From: Candidatus Caldarchaeum sp.
Lineage (GTDB): Archaea > Thermoproteota > Nitrososphaeria_A > Caldarchaeales > Caldarchaeaceae
Reading direction: 5' to 3'
DNA: 15,919 bases
Assembly (NCBI GenBank): GCA_025054515.1
Contig: JANWZT010000013.1
Location: forward strand, 1 to 15,919
This document shows, in pieces, positions 6,591 through 12,675 of the stretch; positions within the stretch are counted from its first letter, which is position 1, and the number at the start of each line of letters is the position of its first letter. The position numbers and the translations under genes are program-made. Under the pieces are notes generated by a model. That model made no database searches and was not told where the DNA came from. It saw only the letters and a list, made by a program, of their open reading frames with translations.

Positions 6591-6598
6591 TATTAAAG
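6591..6598 (-). promoter_or_regulatory. TATA-like box for mtnA
   Basis: The minus strand reads CTTTAATA, centred about 24 bases before GTG 6571 but only about 18 before TTG 6577, which favours the GTG as start. Confidence 0.5.
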
Positions 6599-6614
6599 TT
6601 GTAAACCGCAAACA

Positions 6615-6622
6615 GTTTAAAA
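6615..6622 (+). promoter_or_regulatory. TATA-like box for the flavoprotein gene
   Basis: The plus strand reads GTTTAAAA, centred about 22 bases before the ATG at 6640. It is part of the 68-base divergent region between mtnA and this gene. Confidence 0.45.
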
Positions 6623-6639
6623 CAGGGCTTGAATGCCGA

Positions 6640-7806
6640 ATGTTTACTGACTTGACCCGTGATGTGGTCGTCGTCGGAGCGGGGTTCGGAGGCCTCGCGG
6701 CGGCGGTGGAACTGCGGAAGCTTCTTCCCGCGAACATCCGCGTTCTCTTAATTGACCGCCGCGACAAATTTTCGATGGGCTTCATGAACCTTTGGCTCAT
6801 GACGGGTGAGATAGAGTCGCCGCGGGAATGTTTGTATCCGATTCGAGGCGTCGAAAAACACGGGGTGGTTTTCGTCAACGAAGAAGTTGTCGGAATAGAC
6901 GCGGCCCGCAAACAGGTCAAAACTGTTGAACGTGTCTATGAAGCCGACAAACTCGTCATCGCCTTGGGAGCCGAATACGTTTATGATGCCGTACCCGGGT
7001 TCCGGGAAATGGCCTACAATTTCTACGAGCTGATGGGTGCCTACGCCGCGCAAAACGCTTTGACAGAATTCACCGGAGGCCGCATAGCGGTGTTGATAAC
7101 GCGAACACCTTTCAAATGCCCGCCCGCACCCTACGAAGCCGCCTTCCTCGTAGACGCATACATTCGGCGGAAAAACATCCGAGACAAAACATCAATCGAC
7201 ATCTACACGCCGGAGCCTCATCCCATGCCCGCGGCTGGAAAACACGTCGGCCAAGCCGTCGAAGCCATGTTGGCTGAAAAAGGCATCAGGTATCATCCGA
7301 AGAAGATAGTCAGCAGGGTTGACCCGTCTCGCAGAAGTTTGGTTTTCGAAGATGGTGAGGCCTCGTTTGACCTGCTTCTGGGCGTGCCGGTTCACAGGGC
7401 TCCGCAGGTTGTTAGGGATGCGGGCTTGGTGGATGAGACAGGCTGGATTCCGGTGAACCCATACACGATGGAGACAGGATTTGAAGATGTTTACGCGGTC
7501 GGCGACGTAGTCGCCATCAAGCTGAAGAACGGAATGTTTCTACCCAAGGCCGGAGTCTTCGCCGAATCGATGGGCTTGACCGCGGCCCGCCGCATCGCCG
7601 CCACAGTAACCGGTAGAGAGGCAGGCGACGTTTTCGAAGGCAGGGGGGCATGTTACGTCGAAGTGGGCGACGGCTACGCGGGCAGAGGAAACGCCAACTT
7701 TTACGCAGACCCCGTCCCCGAAGTCGTTTTCGAGCCGCCTTTTCCGTCGGGCAGGGATGAAAAACGGGAATTCGGAATGAGCAGACTCCGTAGCTGGCTT
7801 TTATGA
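6640..7806 (+). CDS. Sulfide:quinone oxidoreductase / flavocytochrome-c-like FAD oxidoreductase
   Basis: A 388-residue flavoprotein of the two-dinucleotide-binding-domain superfamily. VVVVGAGFGGLAAAVEL at 9-25 is the FAD-binding Rossmann loop. FEDVYAVGDVV at 281-291 holds the second FAD-contacting Asp. The PKAGVFAESMGLTAARRIA block at 302-320 is typical of sulfide:quinone oxidoreductases. Cys160 in FKCPPAPYEA matches the conserved reactive cysteine of that family, and Cys338 in GACYVEVGDG lies close to where flavocytochrome c sulfide dehydrogenase has its second disulfide cysteine (Cys161/Cys337 there, from memory). Only three cysteines occur, the third being Cys64. There is no signal peptide, so it is probably at the cytoplasmic membrane face or soluble. 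No cytochrome partner is nearby. Sulfide or another thiol is the likely electron donor; a generic quinone or NAD(P)H role is possible. Confidence 0.82.
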   Translation: MFTDLTRDVVVVGAGFGGLAAAVELRKLLPANIRVLLIDRRDKFSMGFMNLWLMTGEIESPRECLYPIRGVEKHGVVFVNEEVVGIDAARKQVKTVERVYEADKLVIALGAEYVYDAVPGFREMAYNFYELMGAYAAQNALTEFTGGRIAVLITRTPFKCPPAPYEAAFLVDAYIRRKNIRDKTSIDIYTPEPHPMPAAGKHVGQAVEAMLAEKGIRYHPKKIVSRVDPSRRSLVFEDGEASFDLLLGVPVHRAPQVVRDAGLVDETGWIPVNPYTMETGFEDVYAVGDVVAIKLKNGMFLPKAGVFAESMGLTAARRIAATVTGREAGDVFEGRGACYVEVGDGYAGRGNANFYADPVPEVVFEPPFPSGRDEKREFGMSRLRSWLL

Positions 7807-7843
7807 ACAAAGATGTAAGAACTTTTGCGTGTGGGCTGTTATC

Positions 7844-7851
7844 GTTTAAAT
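7844..7851 (+). promoter_or_regulatory. TATA-like box for cdc48
   Basis: The plus strand reads GTTTAAAT, centred about 29 bases before the ATG at 7877. It lies in the 70-base gap after the flavoprotein gene. Confidence 0.5.
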
Positions 7852-7876
7852 CCTGCGTATCAAAGTCTTTTGATGA

Positions 7877-10060
7877 ATGAGTGTTAAGGAGCTGCGGCTT
7901 CGTGTCGCCGAGGCGAAACAACGGGATGTCGGCTACGGAATAGCCCGTATAGACCGTTCGGTCGGGGCCGAAGCCGGTCTTTCAACCGGCGACATCATCG
8001 AGATCCGTGGCAAGAAACTGACGGCGGCAACCGTCTGGCTGGGCTACATGGACGATGAAAAAGATAAGGACGTGATACGCATCGACGGCCACATCCGTAA
8101 CAACGCGGGAGTCTCCCTCAACGACTACGTCATCGTTAGAAAAGCCAACGTAAAAGAGGCCCAGCTCGTCGTCCTCGCCCCATACAACACATCCATCAAA
8201 GCCGACGAAAACTTCACCAAACTCGTCAAAAGCAGGTTGATAGAATATCCCGTAGTCCACCGCAACATCATACCCGTGCTTTTCTTCGGAAACCTCTTCA
8301 CCTTCGCCGTCGTCCAGATGAGGCCGACAGGCATAGCGAAAATCACGCCGCGAACCAAACTCGTCATCCAAAGCAGAGTCGTCCAAGAAAAAACTCTGCG
8401 GACGAGCATCACCTACGAAGACATCGGCGGGCTTCAGGAACAGATACAGCGTGTCCGTGAAATGATAGAACTTCCCCTCCGGTTTCCCGAGCTTTTCCAA
8501 AAACTTGGCATAGACCCGCCGAAAGGCGTGCTGCTTTACGGGCCGCCGGGATGCGGCAAAACACTTCTCGCCAAAGCAGTGGCAACAGAGGCCGAAGCCA
8601 ATTTCATTCTCATCAACGGCCCTGAAATCATGAACAAATACTACGGCGAAACAGAGGCTCGGCTCCGCGAAATTTTCCGCAAAGCCGAAGAAGAAGCGCC
8701 GAGCATCATCTTCATCGACGAAATCGACGCCATAGCTCCCAAACGGAGCGAGGTAACCGGCGAAGTCGAGAAACGGGTCGTCGCACAGTTGCTCGCCTTG
8801 ATGGACGGTCTCGAAGGCCGCGGCTCAGTCATCGTGATAGGTGCGACCAACCGGCCCAACGCCATCGACCCCGCTCTACGACGGCCGGGTAGGTTTGACC
8901 GCGAAATCGAAATAGGCATACCCGATAAAAAGGGCCGCACCGAGATACTGACCATCCACACCCGCGGCATGCCTCTCGCCAGAGACGTCACCATCGAAAA
9001 ACTGGGCGAAATGACACGCGGATACACGGGAGCAGACCTCGCGGCCCTCTGCCGCGAAGCAGCCATGAAAGCCATCCGCCGGATACTTCCCAACATCGAC
9101 TTTTCCGGCGAAAGAATATCACCCGAACTGCTCAACAGCCTCGAAGTAACCATGAAGGATTTCATCGACGCCTACAAGGAAATCACACCCAGCGCCCTAC
9201 GTGAAGTCGAGATCGAGACACCGACGGTTCGCTGGGAGGACATTGGCGGCCTCGAGCAGGTGAAGCAGAAGCTCATCGAAATGGTTGAATGGCCGCTCAA
9301 GTATCCGGACAAGTTTGAAAAACTCGGCATCAAGCCTCCGAAAGGCGTGTTGCTTTACGGGCCGCCGGGATGCGGCAAAACACTTCTCGCCAAAGCGATA
9401 GCCACCGAAAGCGAGGCGAACTTCATCACCATCAAAGGCCCTGAAATCTTTTCCAAATGGGTCGGCGAATCCGAAAAAGCCATCCGCGAAATTTTCCGGA
9501 AGGCTCGGCAAGCTGCGCCCGCGGTGATTTTCTTCGACGAAATCGAGGCCATCGCCCCGCGTAAAGACGTGATGGAGGATAGCAGCGGCGTCACGAACAG
9601 GGTTGCAAGCCAGCTTCTCGCCGAAATCGACGGAATCGAAGAGCTGAACGACATCGTCGTCATCGGAGCCACCAACAGGCCCGACATGCTCGACCCCGCA
9701 CTCCTAAGGCCCGGCAGGTTCGACAGGCTGTTGCTCATTCCACCGCCCGACGAAAAAGCAAGAGCCGAAATCTTTTACATCTACACCCGTAAAATGCCGC
9801 TCGCCGACGACGTCAGCATCGATTTTCTCGCCAGCCGCTGCGAAGGATTTTCCGGCGCTGACATCGAATCACTCTGCCGCGAAGCAGCCCTCGCAGCACT
9901 ACGCCGCGACATCAACGCCGAAAAAGTCACAAAAAGAGATTTTGAAGAAGCCATGATGCTCGTTAAACCCAGCATAACGCCGCAGATGATGAGGGAATAC
10001 GAAAAAGTCGGCGAAATCCTCCGCTCATCCGAAAAACCTTTGCTGATGATGATCGGCTGA
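7877..10060 (+). CDS. cdc48: CDC48/VAT (p97)-type double AAA+ ATPase
   Basis: A 727-residue hexameric unfoldase that extracts and unfolds proteins for degradation or remodelling. The N-domain (about 3-175) is a double-psi barrel plus a four-stranded barrel. The first AAA+ module has Walker A GPPGCGKT at 222-229, Walker B IIFIDEID at 277-284 and arginine fingers Arg336/Arg339 in RRPGRF. The second has Walker A at 495-502, Walker B VIFFDEIE at 550-557 and Arg611/Arg614. Both sites look fully active. The C-terminus ends LLMMIG and lacks the hydrophobic-Tyr-X tail with which many archaeal proteasomal ATPases dock on the 20S core. The DNA around the two Walker A motifs is nearly identical. A leaderless transcript is likely. 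The next gene begins 6 bases after the stop. Confidence 0.97.
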   Translation: MSVKELRLRVAEAKQRDVGYGIARIDRSVGAEAGLSTGDIIEIRGKKLTAATVWLGYMDDEKDKDVIRIDGHIRNNAGVSLNDYVIVRKANVKEAQLVVLAPYNTSIKADENFTKLVKSRLIEYPVVHRNIIPVLFFGNLFTFAVVQMRPTGIAKITPRTKLVIQSRVVQEKTLRTSITYEDIGGLQEQIQRVREMIELPLRFPELFQKLGIDPPKGVLLYGPPGCGKTLLAKAVATEAEANFILINGPEIMNKYYGETEARLREIFRKAEEEAPSIIFIDEIDAIAPKRSEVTGEVEKRVVAQLLALMDGLEGRGSVIVIGATNRPNAIDPALRRPGRFDREIEIGIPDKKGRTEILTIHTRGMPLARDVTIEKLGEMTRGYTGADLAALCREAAMKAIRRILPNIDFSGERISPELLNSLEVTMKDFIDAYKEITPSALREVEIETPTVRWEDIGGLEQVKQKLIEMVEWPLKYPDKFEKLGIKPPKGVLLYGPPGCGKTLLAKAIATESEANFITIKGPEIFSKWVGESEKAIREIFRKARQAAPAVIFFDEIEAIAPRKDVMEDSSGVTNRVASQLLAEIDGIEELNDIVVIGATNRPDMLDPALLRPGRFDRLLLIPPPDEKARAEIFYIYTRKMPLADDVSIDFLASRCEGFSGADIESLCREAALAALRRDINAEKVTKRDFEEAMMLVKPSITPQMMREYEKVGEILRSSEKPLLMMIG
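8519..8577 (+). repeat. 59-base direct repeat, copy 1 (first Walker A of cdc48)
   Basis: This stretch and 9338-9396 differ at one base in 59 (C at 8531, T at 9350). It encodes PKGVLLYGPPGCGKTLLAK in the first AAA+ module; sequence on both sides diverges quickly. Confidence 0.9.
9338..9396 (+). repeat. 59-base direct repeat, copy 2 (second Walker A of cdc48)
   Basis: Partner of 8519-8577, offset by 819 bases (273 codons) and in the same frame. The synonymous positions match too, apart from one leucine codon. Confidence 0.9.
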
Positions 10061-10066
10061 ACTATC

Positions 10067-10294
10067 TTGTCGAAACACGCCGAAGTCTTGGACCTTTTGC
10101 GGAAACTGGGCGGCAAAGCGATGCTCAACACCTTATACGACGAAATGAAACGACACCGGCCGAAATCTTCGCTCCAAGACCTGCTGCAGATACTGATGAA
10201 GCTGGAAATTCACGGCAAAGTCCGGGTCTCGACCTTGGACGAAGAAAGAAAAGTCGTCGAACTACTAACCGAAGAAAGCGTCAAGACTGCTTGA
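10067..10294 (+). CDS. Small winged-helix-like protein downstream of cdc48
   Basis: A 75-residue protein beginning at TTG 10067, 6 bases after the cdc48 stop, so the two are surely co-transcribed. The pattern EVLDLLRKLGGKAMLNTLYDE, then SSLQDLLQILMKLEIHGKVRVS and a short beta pair (EERKVVEL), fits a winged helix-turn-helix: three helices followed by a wing. It could bind DNA or act as a protein-interaction winged helix, as in many AAA+ and ESCRT partners. No earlier start fits, because the frame would run into cdc48, and the next ATG would remove the first helix. Its last 30 bases overlap the 3' end of fen1 on the other strand. I do not recognise a named family. Confidence 0.72.
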   Translation: MSKHAEVLDLLRKLGGKAMLNTLYDEMKRHRPKSSLQDLLQILMKLEIHGKVRVSTLDEERKVVELLTEESVKTA

Positions 10295-11296
10295 TTTTTT
10301 TGAGAGACTCTGTTTAAGCTCAGTTAAGGCTTTTCCAACTCTTTCCCGGGAAAAATCAAATTCTTCAACCAAGAGCTCGACCACTCTTTCCTCCGAAGGC
10401 TCTTTCCAGCCCAGCACGTAATCGTCCGTAACCGATGGACGCATGAAGAGTGTGCGGACTTTATCTATGTCGAATTCGACGGAAACTTTTCCTGCTTGGA
10501 CGGCCTTTTCCAACGAGCCGTGTTCCTTGATGATTTTCAAAGCGGTTTTGGGGCCGACACCCTTTACCTGCGGCGAATAGTCTGTTCCCACGAGGAGCCC
10601 GATGTCGATGAGCTGTTCACGGGTTATGCCGAGGCCCGTCAGAACCTTTTCAAGGTGTATGATTTCCGGCTCGACTTCGACGTATTCGTTGCGTCGGGGA
10701 AGTTTTCTTCTTCCGACGATGGAAAGGTTGCGGGCGAGCCTCGGCGAGCCGAACAACAGCGAATCCATGTCCTGCGACCCCGAAGCATAGACGCTTCCTT
10801 TCGCCGCCATGTAGGCTGCTTGAGCTTCGCCTTCGGACGGAGCCATCACGTAGGGAACGCCCATCGCCTTGAGGAGGTCAGCCGCGCTTTCGACCATGTA
10901 TTTTTCCAGAGACGCCGCCCGCTGCGCATAACGACGAGCGGCATCCACGTCCCCTTCCGCCAAAGCCAATTCATACAGCCGGCCCGCTTCTTCACGGGCC
11001 ATCAACCGCCTCTCAACGGTGGCCATCTTCATCTCCGGAGGCCTTCCGTCAAAGACGTAAACAGGCAACAGACCTTCCTGCAGAAAATTAACCGTCCGGA
11101 AAAACAGCCCGCTGAGATGACTCGTGACGCGGCCCCGCCTGTCCATCAAAGGCCTTCCGTCAGCTCCACGTATCGTGGCGAGAAACTGGTAAAGGATGTT
11201 GTAGGCGTCAAAGGCGATGGATTTTCCCGCCAACTTCTTCAACGTTGTTTTCTCGACAGCCTGTTCAGGAATAATGTCGCCGATTTTAACACCCAT
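10265..11296 (-). CDS. fen1: Flap endonuclease 1
   Basis: A 343-residue structure-specific nuclease that removes 5' flaps during Okazaki-fragment maturation and base-excision repair. It has the invariant start MGVKIGDII, and the N-domain acids Asp30 and Asp83 (VYVFDGRPP). The I-domain acids are Glu155 and Glu157 (APSEGEAQAAYM), Asp176 and Asp178 (SQDMDSLLFG), and Asp239 (VGTDYSPQ). The helix-hairpin GVGPKTALK follows at 246-254. The last residues, SSLDAFFG, form a PCNA-binding PIP box. Length and order are standard for archaea. A TATA-like box (CTAATAAG on the minus strand, 11324-11331) is about 31 bases upstream. The gene is divergent from the Thr-rich surface protein gene and converges with the winged-helix gene through a 30-base overlap that covers the PIP-box codons. 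Confidence 0.97.
   Translation of the reverse strand: MGVKIGDIIPEQAVEKTTLKKLAGKSIAFDAYNILYQFLATIRGADGRPLMDRRGRVTSHLSGLFFRTVNFLQEGLLPVYVFDGRPPEMKMATVERRLMAREEAGRLYELALAEGDVDAARRYAQRAASLEKYMVESAADLLKAMGVPYVMAPSEGEAQAAYMAAKGSVYASGSQDMDSLLFGSPRLARNLSIVGRRKLPRRNEYVEVEPEIIHLEKVLTGLGITREQLIDIGLLVGTDYSPQVKGVGPKTALKIIKEHGSLEKAVQAGKVSVEFDIDKVRTLFMRPSVTDDYVLGWKEPSEERVVELLVEEFDFSRERVGKALTELKQSLSKKSSSLDAFFG
10295..10301 (+). terminator. Oligo-T tract, candidate terminator of the cdc48 unit
   Basis: Seven T residues directly follow the TGA of the winged-helix gene. Archaeal RNA polymerase often stops at such tracts without a hairpin. The tract also encodes lysines of fen1 on the other strand, so its presence may be incidental. 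Confidence 0.4.
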
Positions 11297-11323
11297 CCCA
11301 GCGACAAAACTGTTGACAACCTG

Positions 11324-11331
11324 CTTATTAG
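11324..11331 (-). promoter_or_regulatory. TATA-like box for fen1
   Basis: The minus strand reads CTAATAAG, centred about 31 bases before the fen1 ATG. The palindromic box at 11341-11350 is an alternative but would leave a 20-base leader with no Shine-Dalgarno. Confidence 0.4.
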
Positions 11332-11340
11332 CTGCTACAA

Positions 11341-11350
11341 CTTTATAAAG
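11341..11350 (+). promoter_or_regulatory. Palindromic TATA box for the Thr-rich surface protein gene
   Basis: CTTTATAAAG reads the same on both strands. It is about 37 bases before the TTG start at 11383, placing the transcript start near 11370, just ahead of the GAGGT at 11371-11375. Confidence 0.5.
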
Positions 11351-11370
11351 ACCGGTTTCCCGGGAGAAAC

Positions 11371-11375
11371 GAGGT
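11371..11375 (+). promoter_or_regulatory. Shine-Dalgarno (GAGGT) supporting a TTG start
   Basis: GAGGT lies 7 bases before TTG 11383. It argues for that TTG over the out-of-frame ATG at 11388, which opens only a 64-codon frame. Confidence 0.5.
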
Positions 11376-11382
11376 TTTCCTA

Positions 11383-12357
11383 TTGCGATGGTTGTTTCTC
11401 GCAGGAACAGTCGTTCTATTAGCGGTAGGTCTGCTCGGCTACGTCGAAAGCCAGCAGGTCATCACCACGACGACCACGCGTGTGGTAACGATTCCACCCA
11501 CCACCTACACCACTCAGACGGTCATAGCGGGGACAACAATCGTCGCAACCGTACAAATGCCCGGCATGACCATCGTCTATGAAGTGCGTCAGCCCGACCA
11601 GACCTGTACGGTGGTTTTCACGGCGCAAGCTCCTCCGAGAGTCGTCGCAATTCCCGGAACCACTTTCGTCATGACCGGGACAACGTTCAGCACCGTCTTC
11701 ACCCAAAGCCGCTACACAACCATCTTCACATATGTCGAAGGAGGAACAACCCTTGTAACCACAGGTCTCAGAGACTTTCCGGTAACCACCTTCGGAATGG
11801 TCATGACGATGCCGGTTTACGGAGCCATCAGAGAATTCTGCAACCGCATAACCATCACCCAGCTCGTCGAATGGGCGTTCGCATCAGTTCCAGCGACCTA
11901 CGTCACCGCCGAACCCGGAACAACCATCTCGTTCCAAGGAACCACCTACACAGCTGAAGCGGTGCCGAGAATTGATTTAACAACATCCTACACCGAAGTC
12001 AGGCCCGGCACGACCAACCGAGAAACTGTGACGTTTCCACCCACAGCCTACACAACCCGTCAAACAGTCACGCCAACGACGGTTAGACAGACAGTCGTTT
12101 CGCCGGGAACGACGATAACCCAAACCATCACGACCGTGATAACGGTTCAGCAGCAGACAACGCCAACGACGCCGAGGCCGACAACACCCACGACACCCAC
12201 CACACCCGCCCAGACAACACCCAAGACACCAAGAACCACCACACCAAAAAACACCCCCACGCCGAACGGATTTTGTGTCACCGAAATAGTGATAACCGTC
12301 GCAGTGATAGTTGTGGTTATTGCCGTCGTCCTGATAGCTCTAAGGCTCCGTCGGTGA
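11383..12357 (+). CDS. Thr/Pro-rich single-pass cell-surface protein
   Basis: The 324-residue product has a signal peptide or N-terminal anchor (MRWLFLAGTVVLLAVGLLGY, residues 1-20). An extracellular region of about 235 residues is very rich in Thr and Val and built from short repeats around 'PGTT' and 'TTYTTQTV' (for example at 38-52, 91-101, 178-189, 208-213, 241-246), suggesting a beta-rich fold. A Thr-Pro stalk follows at about 258-294 that is a likely O-glycosylation zone, then a transmembrane helix at 301-320 and the cytoplasmic tail RLRR. Start is TTG with GAGGT 7 bases before it. The coding strand of the stalk is almost free of G. It is probably an S-layer-associated or adhesive protein; the sequence shows no enzyme motif. 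Its 3' end overlaps S17e on the opposite strand by 18 bases. Confidence 0.82.
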   Translation: MRWLFLAGTVVLLAVGLLGYVESQQVITTTTTRVVTIPPTTYTTQTVIAGTTIVATVQMPGMTIVYEVRQPDQTCTVVFTAQAPPRVVAIPGTTFVMTGTTFSTVFTQSRYTTIFTYVEGGTTLVTTGLRDFPVTTFGMVMTMPVYGAIREFCNRITITQLVEWAFASVPATYVTAEPGTTISFQGTTYTAEAVPRIDLTTSYTEVRPGTTNRETVTFPPTAYTTRQTVTPTTVRQTVVSPGTTITQTITTVITVQQQTTPTTPRPTTPTTPTTPAQTTPKTPRTTTPKNTPTPNGFCVTEIVITVAVIVVVIAVVLIALRLRR

Positions 12358-12591
12358 TGGCTCAACAGCCTCTTTCTCGGCTGCCGCGGCTTTTTCTTTC
12401 TTCAACTCCAATTTTTTCAACGTCACAAGATATCCGGCGATACGGTTTGAAAGCTTCTTCGAGAAACGGCCCGCGAGAGCTTCACGGACCAGTTTCTTGT
12501 TTTCTTCGAAGCTTGCCGACACCCGGTCAGCGTAGGCTTCGCTGATTGCTTTCGCAAGTGTTTTCACCTTCCGCGTTCTGACTTTGCCCAG
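12340..12591 (-). CDS. rps17e: Small-subunit ribosomal protein S17e, apparent CTG start
   Basis: An 83-residue eS17 family member of the 30S subunit. Its core, FEENKKLVREALAGRFSKKLSNRIAGYLVTL, matches the family's 'ENKklv ... SKkLrNkIAGYvtrl'. The usual N-terminus MGKVRT-KVK is found only if translation starts at the CTG at 12591, giving MGKVRTRKVKTLAKAISE. Between the in-frame stop upstream and this region there is no ATG, GTG or TTG. The first ordinary start, GTG at 12567, would delete the conserved RNA-binding N-terminus. GGTGA at 12599-12603 is 7 bases before the CTG, and a TATA-like box is at 12628-12635. The C-terminus carries an Ala/Glu/Pro-rich extension beyond the family core. It is divergent from the glycosyltransferase gene. 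Confidence 0.87.
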   Translation of the reverse strand: MGKVRTRKVKTLAKAISEAYADRVSASFEENKKLVREALAGRFSKKLSNRIAGYLVTLKKLELKKEKAAAAEKEAVEPSPTEP

Positions 12592-12598
12592 CGCTATG

Positions 12599-12603
12599 TC
12601 ACC
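12599..12603 (-). promoter_or_regulatory. Shine-Dalgarno (GGTGA) deciding the S17e start
   Basis: The minus strand reads GGTGA, 7 bases before CTG 12591 and too close to ATA 12597 to serve it. It is the main sequence support for CTG initiation. Confidence 0.55.
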
Positions 12604-12627
12604 GGATGCCGTGGAATCGTTTCAGAG

Positions 12628-12635
12628 ATTTAAAG
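12628..12635 (-). promoter_or_regulatory. TATA-like box for S17e
   Basis: The minus strand reads CTTTAAAT, about 40 bases before CTG 12591. The transcript would start near 12604 with a short leader that begins at the Shine-Dalgarno. Confidence 0.45.
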
Positions 12636-12661
12636 CTATTCATGGCCTGCCGCACGTTACG

Positions 12662-12669
12662 TATTATAC
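12662..12669 (+). promoter_or_regulatory. TATA-like box for the glycosyltransferase operon
   Basis: The plus strand reads TATTATAC. If used, transcription begins near 12691, which would make TTG 12694 the start of the glycosyltransferase rather than TTG 12676. Confidence 0.4.
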
Positions 12670-12675
12670 CGGCTA

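Noticed and set aside
10496..11422. Long plus-strand frame (308 codons) opposite fen1
   Set aside because: fen1 on the other strand has every catalytic motif; the plus frame has no recognisable fold and is an antisense shadow.
12170..12260. ACN-CCN-rich tract as a nucleotide repeat or recombination element
   Set aside because: It is explained by the Thr-Pro stalk of the surface protein; units are irregular, not a true tandem DNA repeat or CRISPR.
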